Source: Larkinella arboricola
GTDB lineage: Bacteria; Bacteroidota; Bacteroidia; Cytophagales; Spirosomataceae
Direction of reading: 5' to 3'
Assembly: GCF_003259745.1 (NCBI RefSeq)
Contig: NZ_QLMC01000003.1
Location: forward strand, 186,001-250,000
Length of the DNA: 64,000 nucleotides
Shown here: piece by piece, positions 45,723 through 53,395 of the stretch
Position numbering within the stretch: position 1 is the first letter of the stretch
How the letters are laid out: each line of letters opens with the position of its first letter
Program-made: the position numbers and the translations under genes
The notes under the pieces: model-generated
Database searches by the model: none
What the model was told of the DNA's origin: nothing
Seen by the model: the letters and a program-made list of their open reading frames with translations, nothing else

Positions 45723-46979
45723 TTGCCGACGTATTCAACGGCTGTCTGGCAGCCAATTATTCCGTATTGCGTGATTTCTATTGTGGTGGTTGTGTGCCTG
45801 TTAGCCGTCGGCCTGCAACTTATATATATAATCGGTATTTTTTCCCGACTGGTATTTCACACCAGCCGGAACGGCAGCGAATCGTCGGATTCGACCGCTG
45901 CTCTTACTTCTTCTTTGCCCCCGCCGGTCAGCATCATTGTTTGCGCTTGGAATGAACTGGAAAATCTTCAAACCCTGCTGCCCCTGCTCGACAGCCAGGT
46001 CTACCCAACGTTTGAAGTGCTGGTCATGGACGACCGCTCGACCGATGGAAGCCGTCAGTTTCTGGAACAGGCCGTCGGGGAGCTGCCCCACCTTCGTTTC
46101 ATACGTATTGATCGGGAACATGAGCACGTTACCCCGAAAAAATACGCCCTGACGACGGGCATCCGGAACGCGGCCCACGACATTATTCTGCTCACCGACG
46201 CCGACTGTGAACCGGCCAGCGAATACTGGCTGGCGGGAATGGTGGCGCAACTGGATGAGCCGGAGAAAGAAATCGTGCTGGGCTTTGGCGCCTACAAACG
46301 GGAAAAGGATGGCTGGATAAACCGTTTAATCCGCTACGAAACCCTGTTTACGGCCATACAGTATCTTTCGATGGCACTAACGGGGCTACCTTATATGGGC
46401 GTGGGCCGGAATTTAATGTATCGGCGGCAACTGTTTCTGGAAAACAAGGGCTTTTATTCGCACATTCGGGTGTTGGGCGGAGACGACGATTTATTTATCA
46501 ACGAAGTAGCCACCTCCCGAAACGTTGCCGTTAGCCTCCATACCACTACCTTTACCTATTCAAAGCCCAAAGCGACGTTTGCCGAATGGTGGCATCAGAA
46601 GCAGCGGCATTTGTCGGTGGGGAAATATTACCGAACCAGCCATAAATTCTGGCTGGGGCTGTTGTCGCTGTCGCACATTCTAAGTTGGCTGACCGGGCCG
46701 GTTGTGGGCGTTATTACGTTGGTGGGTGTTCTGGATACCGGCTTTTCTGCACTGGTCAATCAGCCAGACGGCCGGTTGCTGGTAATTGCTTCCGGCTTGT
46801 TTCTGCTGCGGGTGCTGCTGTTCTGGGTTATTGTCGGGCGCATCAGTTACCGGCTGGGCCATACCGTCAACTGGCCAACCATACCGGTTATGGATTTGGT
46901 TCTGGCGGTTTATTATGCCATTATGGGTTTTGTTACGTTACGGCCCCGCAGTAAAAAGCGAAAAATAACGTGGAAGTAG
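45723..46979 (+). CDS. Membrane glycosyltransferase family 2
   Basis: Up to 418 aa. Processive-type GT2 with an N-terminal TM (SIVVVVCLLAVGLQLIYIIGI), IIVCAWNELENLQTLLPLLDSQ, VLVMDDRSTDGS, LLTDADCEP (DxD), and a QxxRW-like QKQRHLSVG, followed by three C-terminal TM helices. The start is unclear: no ATG is available. TTG 45723 lies inside a TATATTTG -7-like box (45718-45725), so GTG 45771 is more likely. Function: synthesis or extension of a surface polysaccharide; substrate unknown. Confidence 0.85.
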   Translation: MPTYSTAVWQPIIPYCVISIVVVVCLLAVGLQLIYIIGIFSRLVFHTSRNGSESSDSTAALTSSLPPPVSIIVCAWNELENLQTLLPLLDSQVYPTFEVLVMDDRSTDGSRQFLEQAVGELPHLRFIRIDREHEHVTPKKYALTTGIRNAAHDIILLTDADCEPASEYWLAGMVAQLDEPEKEIVLGFGAYKREKDGWINRLIRYETLFTAIQYLSMALTGLPYMGVGRNLMYRRQLFLENKGFYSHIRVLGGDDDLFINEVATSRNVAVSLHTTTFTYSKPKATFAEWWHQKQRHLSVGKYYRTSHKFWLGLLSLSHILSWLTGPVVGVITLVGVLDTGFSALVNQPDGRLLVIASGLFLLRVLLFWVIVGRISYRLGHTVNWPTIPVMDLVLAVYYAIMGFVTLRPRSKKRKITWK

Positions 46980-47060
46980 GAATTATAACGGAAGGATGAA
47001 GGATCGCTTACAAAAAGGCTGTAAACCGTAGTTTTCATTATTCATATATTTAAACAAGTT

Positions 47061-47681
47061 TTGGAACTGATAAAAAAATATTTCCCGGATCTGACGAAGC
47101 AGCAGTTCGACCAGTTTGCGGCTTTGGAAGAACTATACCGTCATTGGAACGCCCAGATCAACGTCATCTCCCGACAGGATATTGATTCGTTGTACGAAAA
47201 ACACGTTCTGCATTCGCTTGGGATAGCCAAAGTTATTCAATTTGTACCGGGAACCGAGATTCTGGATGTTGGAACCGGTGGAGGTTTTCCCGGCATTCCA
47301 CTTGCCATTCTGTTTCCGTTAGTTGATTTTCACCTGGTCGATAGTATTGGCAAGAAAATCAAGGTAGTTACGGAGATTAGTTCAGCGTTGGGATTAACCA
47401 ATGTAAAGGCGGAACAGGCGCGGGTTGAGCATCTGAACTCGACGTACGATTTTGTGGTAAGCCGGGCCGTAACGCGGCTACAGCCTTTCCTGGGCTGGGT
47501 ACGCTACAAGATTCTAAAAAACGGCAACAATAAACTCCGGAACGGTGTTTTGTACCTGAAAGGCGGTGATCTGGCCGAGGAGTTAAGGGAAGTCCGGGAC
47601 AAATACGAGCTCTACGAATTATCCGAATATTTTGACGAGCCATTTTTTGAAACCAAAAAAGTAATTTATATCCCTAAATAA
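47061..47681 (+). CDS. rsmG: 16S rRNA (guanine527-N7)-methyltransferase RsmG
   Basis: 206 aa, starting at TTG 47061 (no upstream ATG; MELIKKYFPDLT is the normal N terminus). SAM motif ILDVGTGGGFPGIPLAILFP, LVDSIGKKIKVV, and FVVSRAVTRLQPFLGWV. RsmG methylates 16S rRNA; loss gives low-level streptomycin resistance. It probably belongs with the 47744 gene downstream. Confidence 0.95.
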   Translation: MELIKKYFPDLTKQQFDQFAALEELYRHWNAQINVISRQDIDSLYEKHVLHSLGIAKVIQFVPGTEILDVGTGGGFPGIPLAILFPLVDFHLVDSIGKKIKVVTEISSALGLTNVKAEQARVEHLNSTYDFVVSRAVTRLQPFLGWVRYKILKNGNNKLRNGVLYLKGGDLAEELREVRDKYELYELSEYFDEPFFETKKVIYIPK

Positions 47682-47743
47682 AGCGGGTTCTTAGGCGTTA
47701 GCAACGATTCTGAGGCCCTCAGCAGCAATCTCCGACAAACCAT

Positions 47744-48031
47744 ATGGCAGAAGTTTTCAAATCCAGCGGCTTTAAAGACCCGATTAATCGGGATGTCGTC
47801 GAGTTTAACGATAAAGGAGTTTCCTTTCGTGTCAACCGCTTGATTGGCGGCACGGACAACTTTGTATTTTACAGCGATATTTCTGGCGTAGAGATCGACA
47901 ACGGAATGTTTTTTTCAACAATCCGCATCATTCCCCGGGCCCGTCCTGAAATTATTATTAAAAATTTTACCCGGGGTGATGCCCGCAGGATCAAGGAGTT
48001 AATTCTGGCACGTGTGCCATCGCTTGGTTGA
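47744..48031 (+). CDS. Small PH-like protein, function unknown
   Basis: 95 aa, no signal or TM segment. Alternating strands (VVEFNDKGVSFRVNRL, NFVFYSDISGVEIDNG, STIRIIPRARPEIIIKNF) and a C-terminal helix (DARRIKELILARV) suggest a bacterial PH-like domain. The role is unknown. It is 62 bases downstream of rsmG. Confidence 0.7.
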   Translation: MAEVFKSSGFKDPINRDVVEFNDKGVSFRVNRLIGGTDNFVFYSDISGVEIDNGMFFSTIRIIPRARPEIIIKNFTRGDARRIKELILARVPSLG

Positions 48032-48076
48032 TAAATGGGTGAAGGGGATCAATTCTTGCGGATTTTTTAAAAAATG

Positions 48077-48108
48077 CTTGCAAGAGTTAACTCCGACCAT
48101 TACTTTTG
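48077..48108 (+). promoter_or_regulatory. tRNA-Asn promoter
   Basis: CTTG (48077-48080), a 20-base spacer, then TACTTTTG (48101-48108), a full TAnnTTTG -7 match. It lies 33 bases before the tRNA. Best promoter in the window by layout. Confidence 0.6.
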
Positions 48109-48141
48109 CACCCACAATGACCCGCAACAACGGGTTGACAC

Positions 48142-48215
48142 TCCCGAATAGCTCAGTCGGTTAGAGCATCTGACTGTTAATCAGAGGGTCGCTGGTTCGA
48201 GCCCAGCTTCGGGAG
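48142..48215 (+). tRNA. tRNA-Asn (anticodon GTT)
   Basis: Acceptor TCCCGAA (48142-48148) pairs TTCGGGA (48208-48214), discriminator G at 48215. D-arm GCTC/GAGC, anticodon stem TCTGA/TCAGA with loop CTGTTAA (anticodon GTT, 48176-48178), T-arm GCTGG/CCAGC with TTCGAGC loop. The 3' CCA is not encoded. The 3' end is the integration site of the element downstream and is kept intact at this junction. Confidence 0.97.
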
Positions 48216-48231
48216 CAAAAAGCCTCAAATC
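48204..48231 (+). repeat. attL: 28-bp direct repeat at the tRNA-Asn 3' end
   Basis: Identical over 28 bases to 59915-59942. It covers the 3' strand of the T-arm, the acceptor 3' strand, and the first arm of the tRNA terminator hairpin. Confidence 0.9.
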
Positions 48232-48251
48232 GCAAGATTTGGGGCTTTTTT
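48217..48251 (+). terminator. tRNA-Asn terminator hairpin
   Basis: Arm 48217-48231 pairs with 48236-48250 (one G-U), loop GCAA (48232-48235), followed by a long T run. The left arm belongs to the 28-bp att repeat. Confidence 0.85.
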
Positions 48252-48336
48252 TTGTTTTTGTATATTGATTTGTAACACATACATAATTACTTGTTGGATA
48301 AAATTATTATTATTAAAGTTTTACTGTACCTATTAT

Positions 48337-50631
48337 ATGCCCAGCTACGATTTTTTAAACTTATCGCCCACAGAATTCGAAGAGGTTTCACGAGACTTGC
48401 TTCAGAAGAAATTAGGTATACTATTAGAAAGTTTTACATCTGGTAAAGATGGTGGTATTGATTTAAGATATTGCTTAGCAGGCAAAAAAATAGTAGTACA
48501 ATGTAAACGATATAACAATTTCTTAAGCTTGTATAACAATTTAAAAAAAGAAAAAAACAAATTACTACAATTACAACCTACTAGATATATAATATCTACT
48601 TCTGTCGGATTAACACCAAATCAAAAGTTGAAGATATACACTCTTTTTAGACCAAGTATTTTGGAAGAATCAGACATACTAGGGAGGGATGATTTAAACA
48701 ACCTTTTAAATATATACCCTGATATTGAACATAATCACTTTAAATTATGGCTTTCTAGTACGAACACTCTAAAAAAGATACTAAAAAGTAGGATATACAA
48801 TTTGGCTGCTTTGGAAGAAAAAGATATAAAAGATATAATAAAGTTATATGTAGAAAACGACAGTTTTACTGAAGCTTTAAAAATTATCGAAGAAAAAAAC
48901 TTTGTAGTTATATCTGGTATACCTGGTATTGGAAAAACAACACTTGCTAGAGTCTTAGTTTATTATTTCCTTTCAAAAGGTTACGAAGAGTTTATCTATT
49001 TATCCGACTCTATTAATGATGCATATGATTCATATAAAGACAAAATCAAACAAGTGTTTTTATTTGACGATTTCTTAGGAAGTAACTTTATTGAAAATAA
49101 CCTATCGTTCAATGAAGATGCTAGACTTGTAAAATTCATTCACAGTATTGGTAAAGCAAAAAATAAAGTTTTGGTTTTAACTACAAGAGAATACATCTTG
49201 GTTCAAGCAACGCAAAAGTATGAAAAAATAGAAAACTCTTATATTAACTTAGCAAAATGCATAATTGATTTGGAGCAATATACAAAAACCATAAGAGCTA
49301 AAATATTATACAACCATCTATATTTTTCAGATTTACCTAAAGAATATATAAACAATATTATCGACACAAAAAGTTATCTATCAATAATTGAACATAGAAA
49401 CTATAATCCCCGAATTATACAAACATTCACAAATAAAGACATTTGGGCAACTATCCCGTTTGAAGAATTTTCAAAAAAAATAATTCTATTTTTAGATAAT
49501 CCTGAGAGTATCTGGAAACATGCGTTTTCGCATCAAATAATGGTTATCTCCCAATTTTTGCTATTAAACATGGTTCTATTTAATGGCTTTGTATTGCTAG
49601 AAGATTTAAAATTAGCAATACAAAGTTTTGCTCGACTTTGTTCAACAAAATACGGTTTCATTTTTACCGAATTTGATTTTAATAAGTCTATCCGAGAGCT
49701 TGAAGGCACATTCATAAAAATTGATAAAGATTTTCAAAACAATTACGCTATAGACTTTCAAAATCCTTCAATATTAGATTTTTTAATCAATTACTTATCA
49801 ACTTATCCAGAACTTATTAAAGATTTAATAGAATCTGCACCTTATTTCAATCAATTAACTAATGTGTTTATTATTGATGAAGATTTCAGCAACAATACAA
49901 AATATAAAAAAATTTTACTTAAAGGAAATATACAAGAATACTTTATTAACAAATTAATTGCTGAATTTGATAAAATGCCCTTTATCAAATCAACAATGGA
50001 ATTTATTAGTTTTGAAGAATTTGAACTTCAAAGGAAAGTTGAATCTATTTATTATAAACTATCTATTATAACACAAATTATTGACATTCATAGCCATGCT
50101 AATTTGCTAGAATTCATCTTGTCAAAGTTTGAGATAATTGAAGATTTTAGTTTATTATCTAAACAGGAAATCGATAGTTATCTTACAGTAATAGATTCTA
50201 TATCGGACAATATTGCATGTAATCCTTTACAAATAATTAGCCAAATAGAAAAAACGATTAATTCTCTGAGTGATGTTGAAATATTCACAAAATTAAGTCA
50301 CGTATTTCACTCCGAGTTAAGGCAATTTACTTTGAACAATACCGCTCTATATAACAAAATAGAAAACTTGATTAATGCGAATATAGACTATAGCGACTAT
50401 AGCGAGTGCAACTTTCTGATTGAAGATATAGAAACTATAGAATACGATTTGGAATTAAATTATTCTGAGATTAAAAATAAAATATTATTAAAAATTAGTG
50501 ATTTTGAGAGAGAACACTATGAAGATCAGAGGGAAGAGGATTATATACCCAAAGCATCTATAGAAGAGAATGAAGACCTATATATAAATGACCTATTTTT
50601 CAGTCTATCTTCTGAAGAAAGAAATTCATGA
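48337..50631 (+). CDS. Mrr-type nuclease fused to an nSTAND-like NTPase (candidate anti-phage protein)
   Basis: 764 aa from ATG 48337 (an in-frame ATG 72 bases upstream is rejected; the fold starts at PSYDFLNLSPTEFEEVSRDLL). N-terminal Mrr-like PD-(D/E)xK nuclease: E15/E16, GKDGGIDLRY with D42, and VVQCKRY with Q55-x-K57. Then a STAND-type NTPase: Walker A SGIPGIGKTTLARVL (194-202), Walker B VFLFDDFLG (D244-D245), sensor VLVLTTREYIL. The rest is a long helical region of unknown fold to the C terminus, which would be the ligand-sensing part. Such nuclease-NTPase fusions (nSTAND3 group) act in defence by cutting DNA after sensing infection. Very low GC and its position just inside attL mark it as cargo. 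Alternative: Mrr-like type IV restriction with an NTPase regulator. Confidence 0.82.
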   Translation: MPSYDFLNLSPTEFEEVSRDLLQKKLGILLESFTSGKDGGIDLRYCLAGKKIVVQCKRYNNFLSLYNNLKKEKNKLLQLQPTRYIISTSVGLTPNQKLKIYTLFRPSILEESDILGRDDLNNLLNIYPDIEHNHFKLWLSSTNTLKKILKSRIYNLAALEEKDIKDIIKLYVENDSFTEALKIIEEKNFVVISGIPGIGKTTLARVLVYYFLSKGYEEFIYLSDSINDAYDSYKDKIKQVFLFDDFLGSNFIENNLSFNEDARLVKFIHSIGKAKNKVLVLTTREYILVQATQKYEKIENSYINLAKCIIDLEQYTKTIRAKILYNHLYFSDLPKEYINNIIDTKSYLSIIEHRNYNPRIIQTFTNKDIWATIPFEEFSKKIILFLDNPESIWKHAFSHQIMVISQFLLLNMVLFNGFVLLEDLKLAIQSFARLCSTKYGFIFTEFDFNKSIRELEGTFIKIDKDFQNNYAIDFQNPSILDFLINYLSTYPELIKDLIESAPYFNQLTNVFIIDEDFSNNTKYKKILLKGNIQEYFINKLIAEFDKMPFIKSTMEFISFEEFELQRKVESIYYKLSIITQIIDIHSHANLLEFILSKFEIIEDFSLLSKQEIDSYLTVIDSISDNIACNPLQIISQIEKTINSLSDVEIFTKLSHVFHSELRQFTLNNTALYNKIENLINANIDYSDYSECNFLIEDIETIEYDLELNYSEIKNKILLKISDFEREHYEDQREEDYIPKASIEENEDLYINDLFFSLSSEERNS

Positions 50632-50659
50632 AGAAAGAAAAACCATATTCATTATTAAA

Positions 50660-50917
50660 TTATAATTCCCTAACCTTATTTCTTAATCTCAAGTGAGCCT
50701 TTTGACACCCTTGACAGCAAAAAGACGCATCTATACGCCGAGCCTCAAACTCTTTTTGGCAGAATAAACAATTCTTTTTATAAAACATACCGATTGTAAC
50801 TTCAGTGTAAATACCAAGTCCGTATTCACATCGATCGATCTCCTTGTTTTTGTGAACAGTGTTGAAACCATAATTTCGTAAACCATTTTTGCCCTGTTCA
50901 ATTTTTCCGTTTTTCAT
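50660..50917 (-). CDS. Small Cys-rich (zinc-ribbon-like) protein
   Basis: 85 aa. Two cysteine knuckles, CLFCQKEFEARR and SFCCQGCQKAH, suggest one bound zinc; the N terminus is basic. It is the last minus-strand gene of the element core and sits next to the 12-bp repeat array, so it may bind that DNA. I do not recognise the family. Confidence 0.55.
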   Translation of the reverse strand: MKNGKIEQGKNGLRNYGFNTVHKNKEIDRCEYGLGIYTEVTIGMFYKKNCLFCQKEFEARRIDASFCCQGCQKAHLRLRNKVREL

Positions 50918-50976
50918 CTTAATATACGCGTTAACTACTTGTTAGTGATTTGTAAATGGTGTATTATACTACTAAA

Positions 50977-51024
50977 CTACCCTGAAATCTACCCTGTAAA
51001 CTACCCTGTAAACTACCCTAAAAA
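50977..51024. repeat. Four tandem 12-bp iteron-like repeats
   Basis: Four head-to-tail copies of a 12-mer starting CTACCCT (50977-50988, 50989-51000, 51001-51012, 51013-51024), the middle two identical (CTACCCTGTAAA), ending with a partial fifth copy that forms the primase stop codon. They lie right after the primase-like gene, where an iteron origin would be expected. Confidence 0.75.
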
Positions 51025-51891
51025 CTACTTCTGCATATAGTAGGCATTGTAGTCCTTATAAGAAGCATATAGATATGAGCAGTCGGAAACTAACAGGTTA
51101 TGTTGTTTGAGCTTTACTAATGCTTTCCTTCCGGCAATGTCATTGTCAAAAAATGTATTCACACTTTGATATTGGCTTAGTGCTGGTAATGTCTCCTGTA
51201 GCAAGGAAAGAGAATTCAGGATGATTGTTAAGTTGTTTAAACGGTTTGTGTCGTGATGTTGACAGCAGGATAGGAAATCAAAGACTCCTTCAAACAGATT
51301 AATGACTCCTGTTTGCTGACCAGGTAGAGTTGTAAACCATTTCGGAGAGGTAGCCCCTTTGAAGTATAAGCTTCTTAGTTCAAAACCTCCTTTGTCGTTT
51401 TGAAAGCCAAGCGCATAATATTGTTTATTGGCTACTATATAGTGTACTTCCTGCAAATAGCGGCTGGCAACTTCGTACGAGATACTGCGGCTAGATAGAT
51501 ACCTCAGCAATGCTCTGCTACGTAAGGGCAGAATATTTATCAAGTCCACATTGCCCTTGGCTGCTTGATCAGGTTTTAAGCCGCTAAAAGAAAAGGGAAC
51601 GGTTTTCTTGGAGTTTGTGAACTTCCGCAAAGTCTGGATAGCCTCAACGAACGAACAGCCATGTAAGTATTGCAGTAACCGGATAACGTCCCCTTTCTCT
51701 CCTTCTCCACTAAAATCATGAAAAACGTTTCTTATCGGGTCTACCAAGAAAGAAGGTGTGTTTTCTTCATGACATGGCGAATAATAAACTAACTCCTTTC
51801 CAACTGTTTTTACTGGCTTGTGTCCTTTGCTTAATAAATAGTCCGTAATGGCTATCTGTTTTATTCGTTCAAGTTCTTGTGATGCTATCAT
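51025..51891 (-). CDS. Primase-like protein with degenerate CHC2 and TOPRIM domain
   Basis: 288 aa. N-terminal CHC2-like start YYSPCHEENTPSFLVDP (C40, H41) lacks the second Cys pair, as in many mobile-element primases. A TOPRIM domain follows: E201 in INLFEGVFDFLS and D249/D251 in FFDNDIAGRKAL. It would make primers for element replication. It is in the same orientation as the VirE-type ATPase, with a repeat-rich gap between them. Confidence 0.88.
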   Translation of the reverse strand: MIASQELERIKQIAITDYLLSKGHKPVKTVGKELVYYSPCHEENTPSFLVDPIRNVFHDFSGEGEKGDVIRLLQYLHGCSFVEAIQTLRKFTNSKKTVPFSFSGLKPDQAAKGNVDLINILPLRSRALLRYLSSRSISYEVASRYLQEVHYIVANKQYYALGFQNDKGGFELRSLYFKGATSPKWFTTLPGQQTGVINLFEGVFDFLSCCQHHDTNRLNNLTIILNSLSLLQETLPALSQYQSVNTFFDNDIAGRKALVKLKQHNLLVSDCSYLYASYKDYNAYYMQK

Positions 51892-51921
51892 TGCTTTTTC
51901 TTTTAGCGGCTTAAATTCTTC

Positions 51922-52123
51922 TTACTCGTTTACTCAGTGCAATTCTCATCTTATTTTCAATTAGTTAGCTTCAAAACGTCGAGTAATGACTATCTAATGG
52001 CTACTCGCTTTTATGCTAATTTTCGAGCATTTAGTAACTACGAGTAAATAAGTACTTACTCAGTATTATACTTTATAAAATGTTGATTTACAGAAGCATA
52101 TTAACTATCGAGTAATCGAGTAG
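51922..52123. repeat. Cluster of CGAGTA-type repeats, putative origin
   Basis: CGAGTAA/G occurs on the plus strand at 51980-51986, 52041-52047, 52109-52115 and 52117-52123, and inverted (YTACTCG) at 51922-51928 and 52001-52007, with related TTACTCA copies between. All lie in the 240-base AT-rich gap between the primase and ATPase genes. This looks like an iteron-type replication origin. Confidence 0.6.
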
Positions 52124-52131
52124 GTAGTTTG

Positions 52132-53325
52132 TTACTTAAGTCGAATATAATACCCTTTCTCAGTGTATTTCTTTTGAGCGTTGTACGTTGAAACCTGGTT
52201 GAAGCCTAATATTTGAAGTGCTTTACCAATCTGATTCCGGTAAAGTTTTAAGGTGACTTTCGTGCGTAGATTTTCTTCAATGTCTGCTGCGGTATAGAAT
52301 TCCGCCCCCTGCTCTGCTTTTTCCGCCGGTTCGTAAAACTTATTAATCGTTTCCATTTCCGTTGTAGTCCGTAAGAACTTACGGTTGTAGAGTTCTAAGG
52401 TTTTGATTTCGTCGTTGGTCATGTTGGGGTTAAATGCCGAATCATTCAACAGGGCATAAGCCTGGGACCAAACTAAATCAATATTGACTTGAGCCATATA
52501 GCCGTTTAAACCGCCATTATCATGCTGTATTTCCTTGACAATGAACGGTAACCAGCGTACGTTACCTGTCTCATCTGTGAGAAACTCAAACTGGTTTGTG
52601 CTGGCTACAAAGCTGGCTCGCCTTTGAAAGGCTGTTTCCACATTTTGAAAGAGTGGTCGGTACTTTACAATGCCTTCGGATAAGACCGTTTTAAATTCGT
52701 TATTCAATTCTTTCTTGTCGAAGGAGGCCAGTTCATCCAGGTTCACCATGAAGTTCTGCACCAGCGAAAACTTGCCCTCCTTGGAGCCAAAATCAAACCC
52801 TTTCTTGACATAATTTTTTAAAGCGTTGGGAACAAGAAAATCCAAAAACGTAGTCTTTCCATCATTCTGTTTGCCGACTAAGGTTAAGCATTGCTTGTTA
52901 AAGGGTATTACACCAATAGCTTGCCCGGCACAGCGAACCAACCACTTTTTAAACATGGCTTTCCACCAAATACTATCTTCCGTTTTTACATAGCTGGCTA
53001 GTATATCAATATGATCAGGCTGAGTAGGTTCCCAATTTGGCAAACTCTGAAAGTATACCTCGAACGGGTCATATCGAGGAATTGCCTTTGAGCCGAATAA
53101 GGCCCTCAAAGCATCTTTGAACCCTTTTAAACCGTATTCATATAGCTTCAATTCAACATCACAAAAATTCACTAATTCCCACTCAGTATCCTTCTTTGCT
53201 TTTTGCTCTAGCTGGTTCGAAACCACATCAACCCTAAAATCGTATTCAGCAAATAAATAATGACGAATTCGGTATATAATAGGCTGTATTTCAACCTTTT
53301 GTTTGTCATTCTGACTAGATTCCAT
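52132..53325 (-). CDS. VirE-type replication ATPase
   Basis: 397 aa. Walker A GKQNDGKTTFLDFL (151-159), Walker B region FMVNLDELASF, and the VirE-family stretch FKTVLSEGIVKYRPLFQNVETAFQRRASFVASTNQFEFLTDETGNVRWLPF, which ends in the arginine-finger motif. Proteins of this type replace a helicase in Bacteroidota and phage-satellite replication modules. It lies between the integrase terminator and the origin-like repeats. Confidence 0.88.
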   Translation of the reverse strand: MESSQNDKQKVEIQPIIYRIRHYLFAEYDFRVDVVSNQLEQKAKKDTEWELVNFCDVELKLYEYGLKGFKDALRALFGSKAIPRYDPFEVYFQSLPNWEPTQPDHIDILASYVKTEDSIWWKAMFKKWLVRCAGQAIGVIPFNKQCLTLVGKQNDGKTTFLDFLVPNALKNYVKKGFDFGSKEGKFSLVQNFMVNLDELASFDKKELNNEFKTVLSEGIVKYRPLFQNVETAFQRRASFVASTNQFEFLTDETGNVRWLPFIVKEIQHDNGGLNGYMAQVNIDLVWSQAYALLNDSAFNPNMTNDEIKTLELYNRKFLRTTTEMETINKFYEPAEKAEQGAEFYTAADIEENLRTKVTLKLYRNQIGKALQILGFNQVSTYNAQKKYTEKGYYIRLK

Positions 53326-53361
53326 AACTTTGTTATATTAATTATCATAAGATTAGTGTTG

Positions 53362-53395
53362 AAAGCCACCCCCTTTTAGGGAGTGGCTTTTTATT
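53362..53395 (-). terminator. Terminator after the integrase
   Basis: Stem AAAGCCAC (53362-53369) / GTGGCTTT (53383-53390) with further C/G pairs in the loop. In the minus direction it ends integrase transcription before the ATPase gene; its T run faces both ways. Confidence 0.7.

Noticed and set aside
48142-48215. tRNA damaged by the insertion
   Set aside because: All stems pair perfectly, and the acceptor end and discriminator are restored by the att copy.
50977-51024. 12-bp tandem repeats as a CRISPR array
   Set aside because: Repeats are too short, directly adjacent with no spacers, and no cas gene is present.
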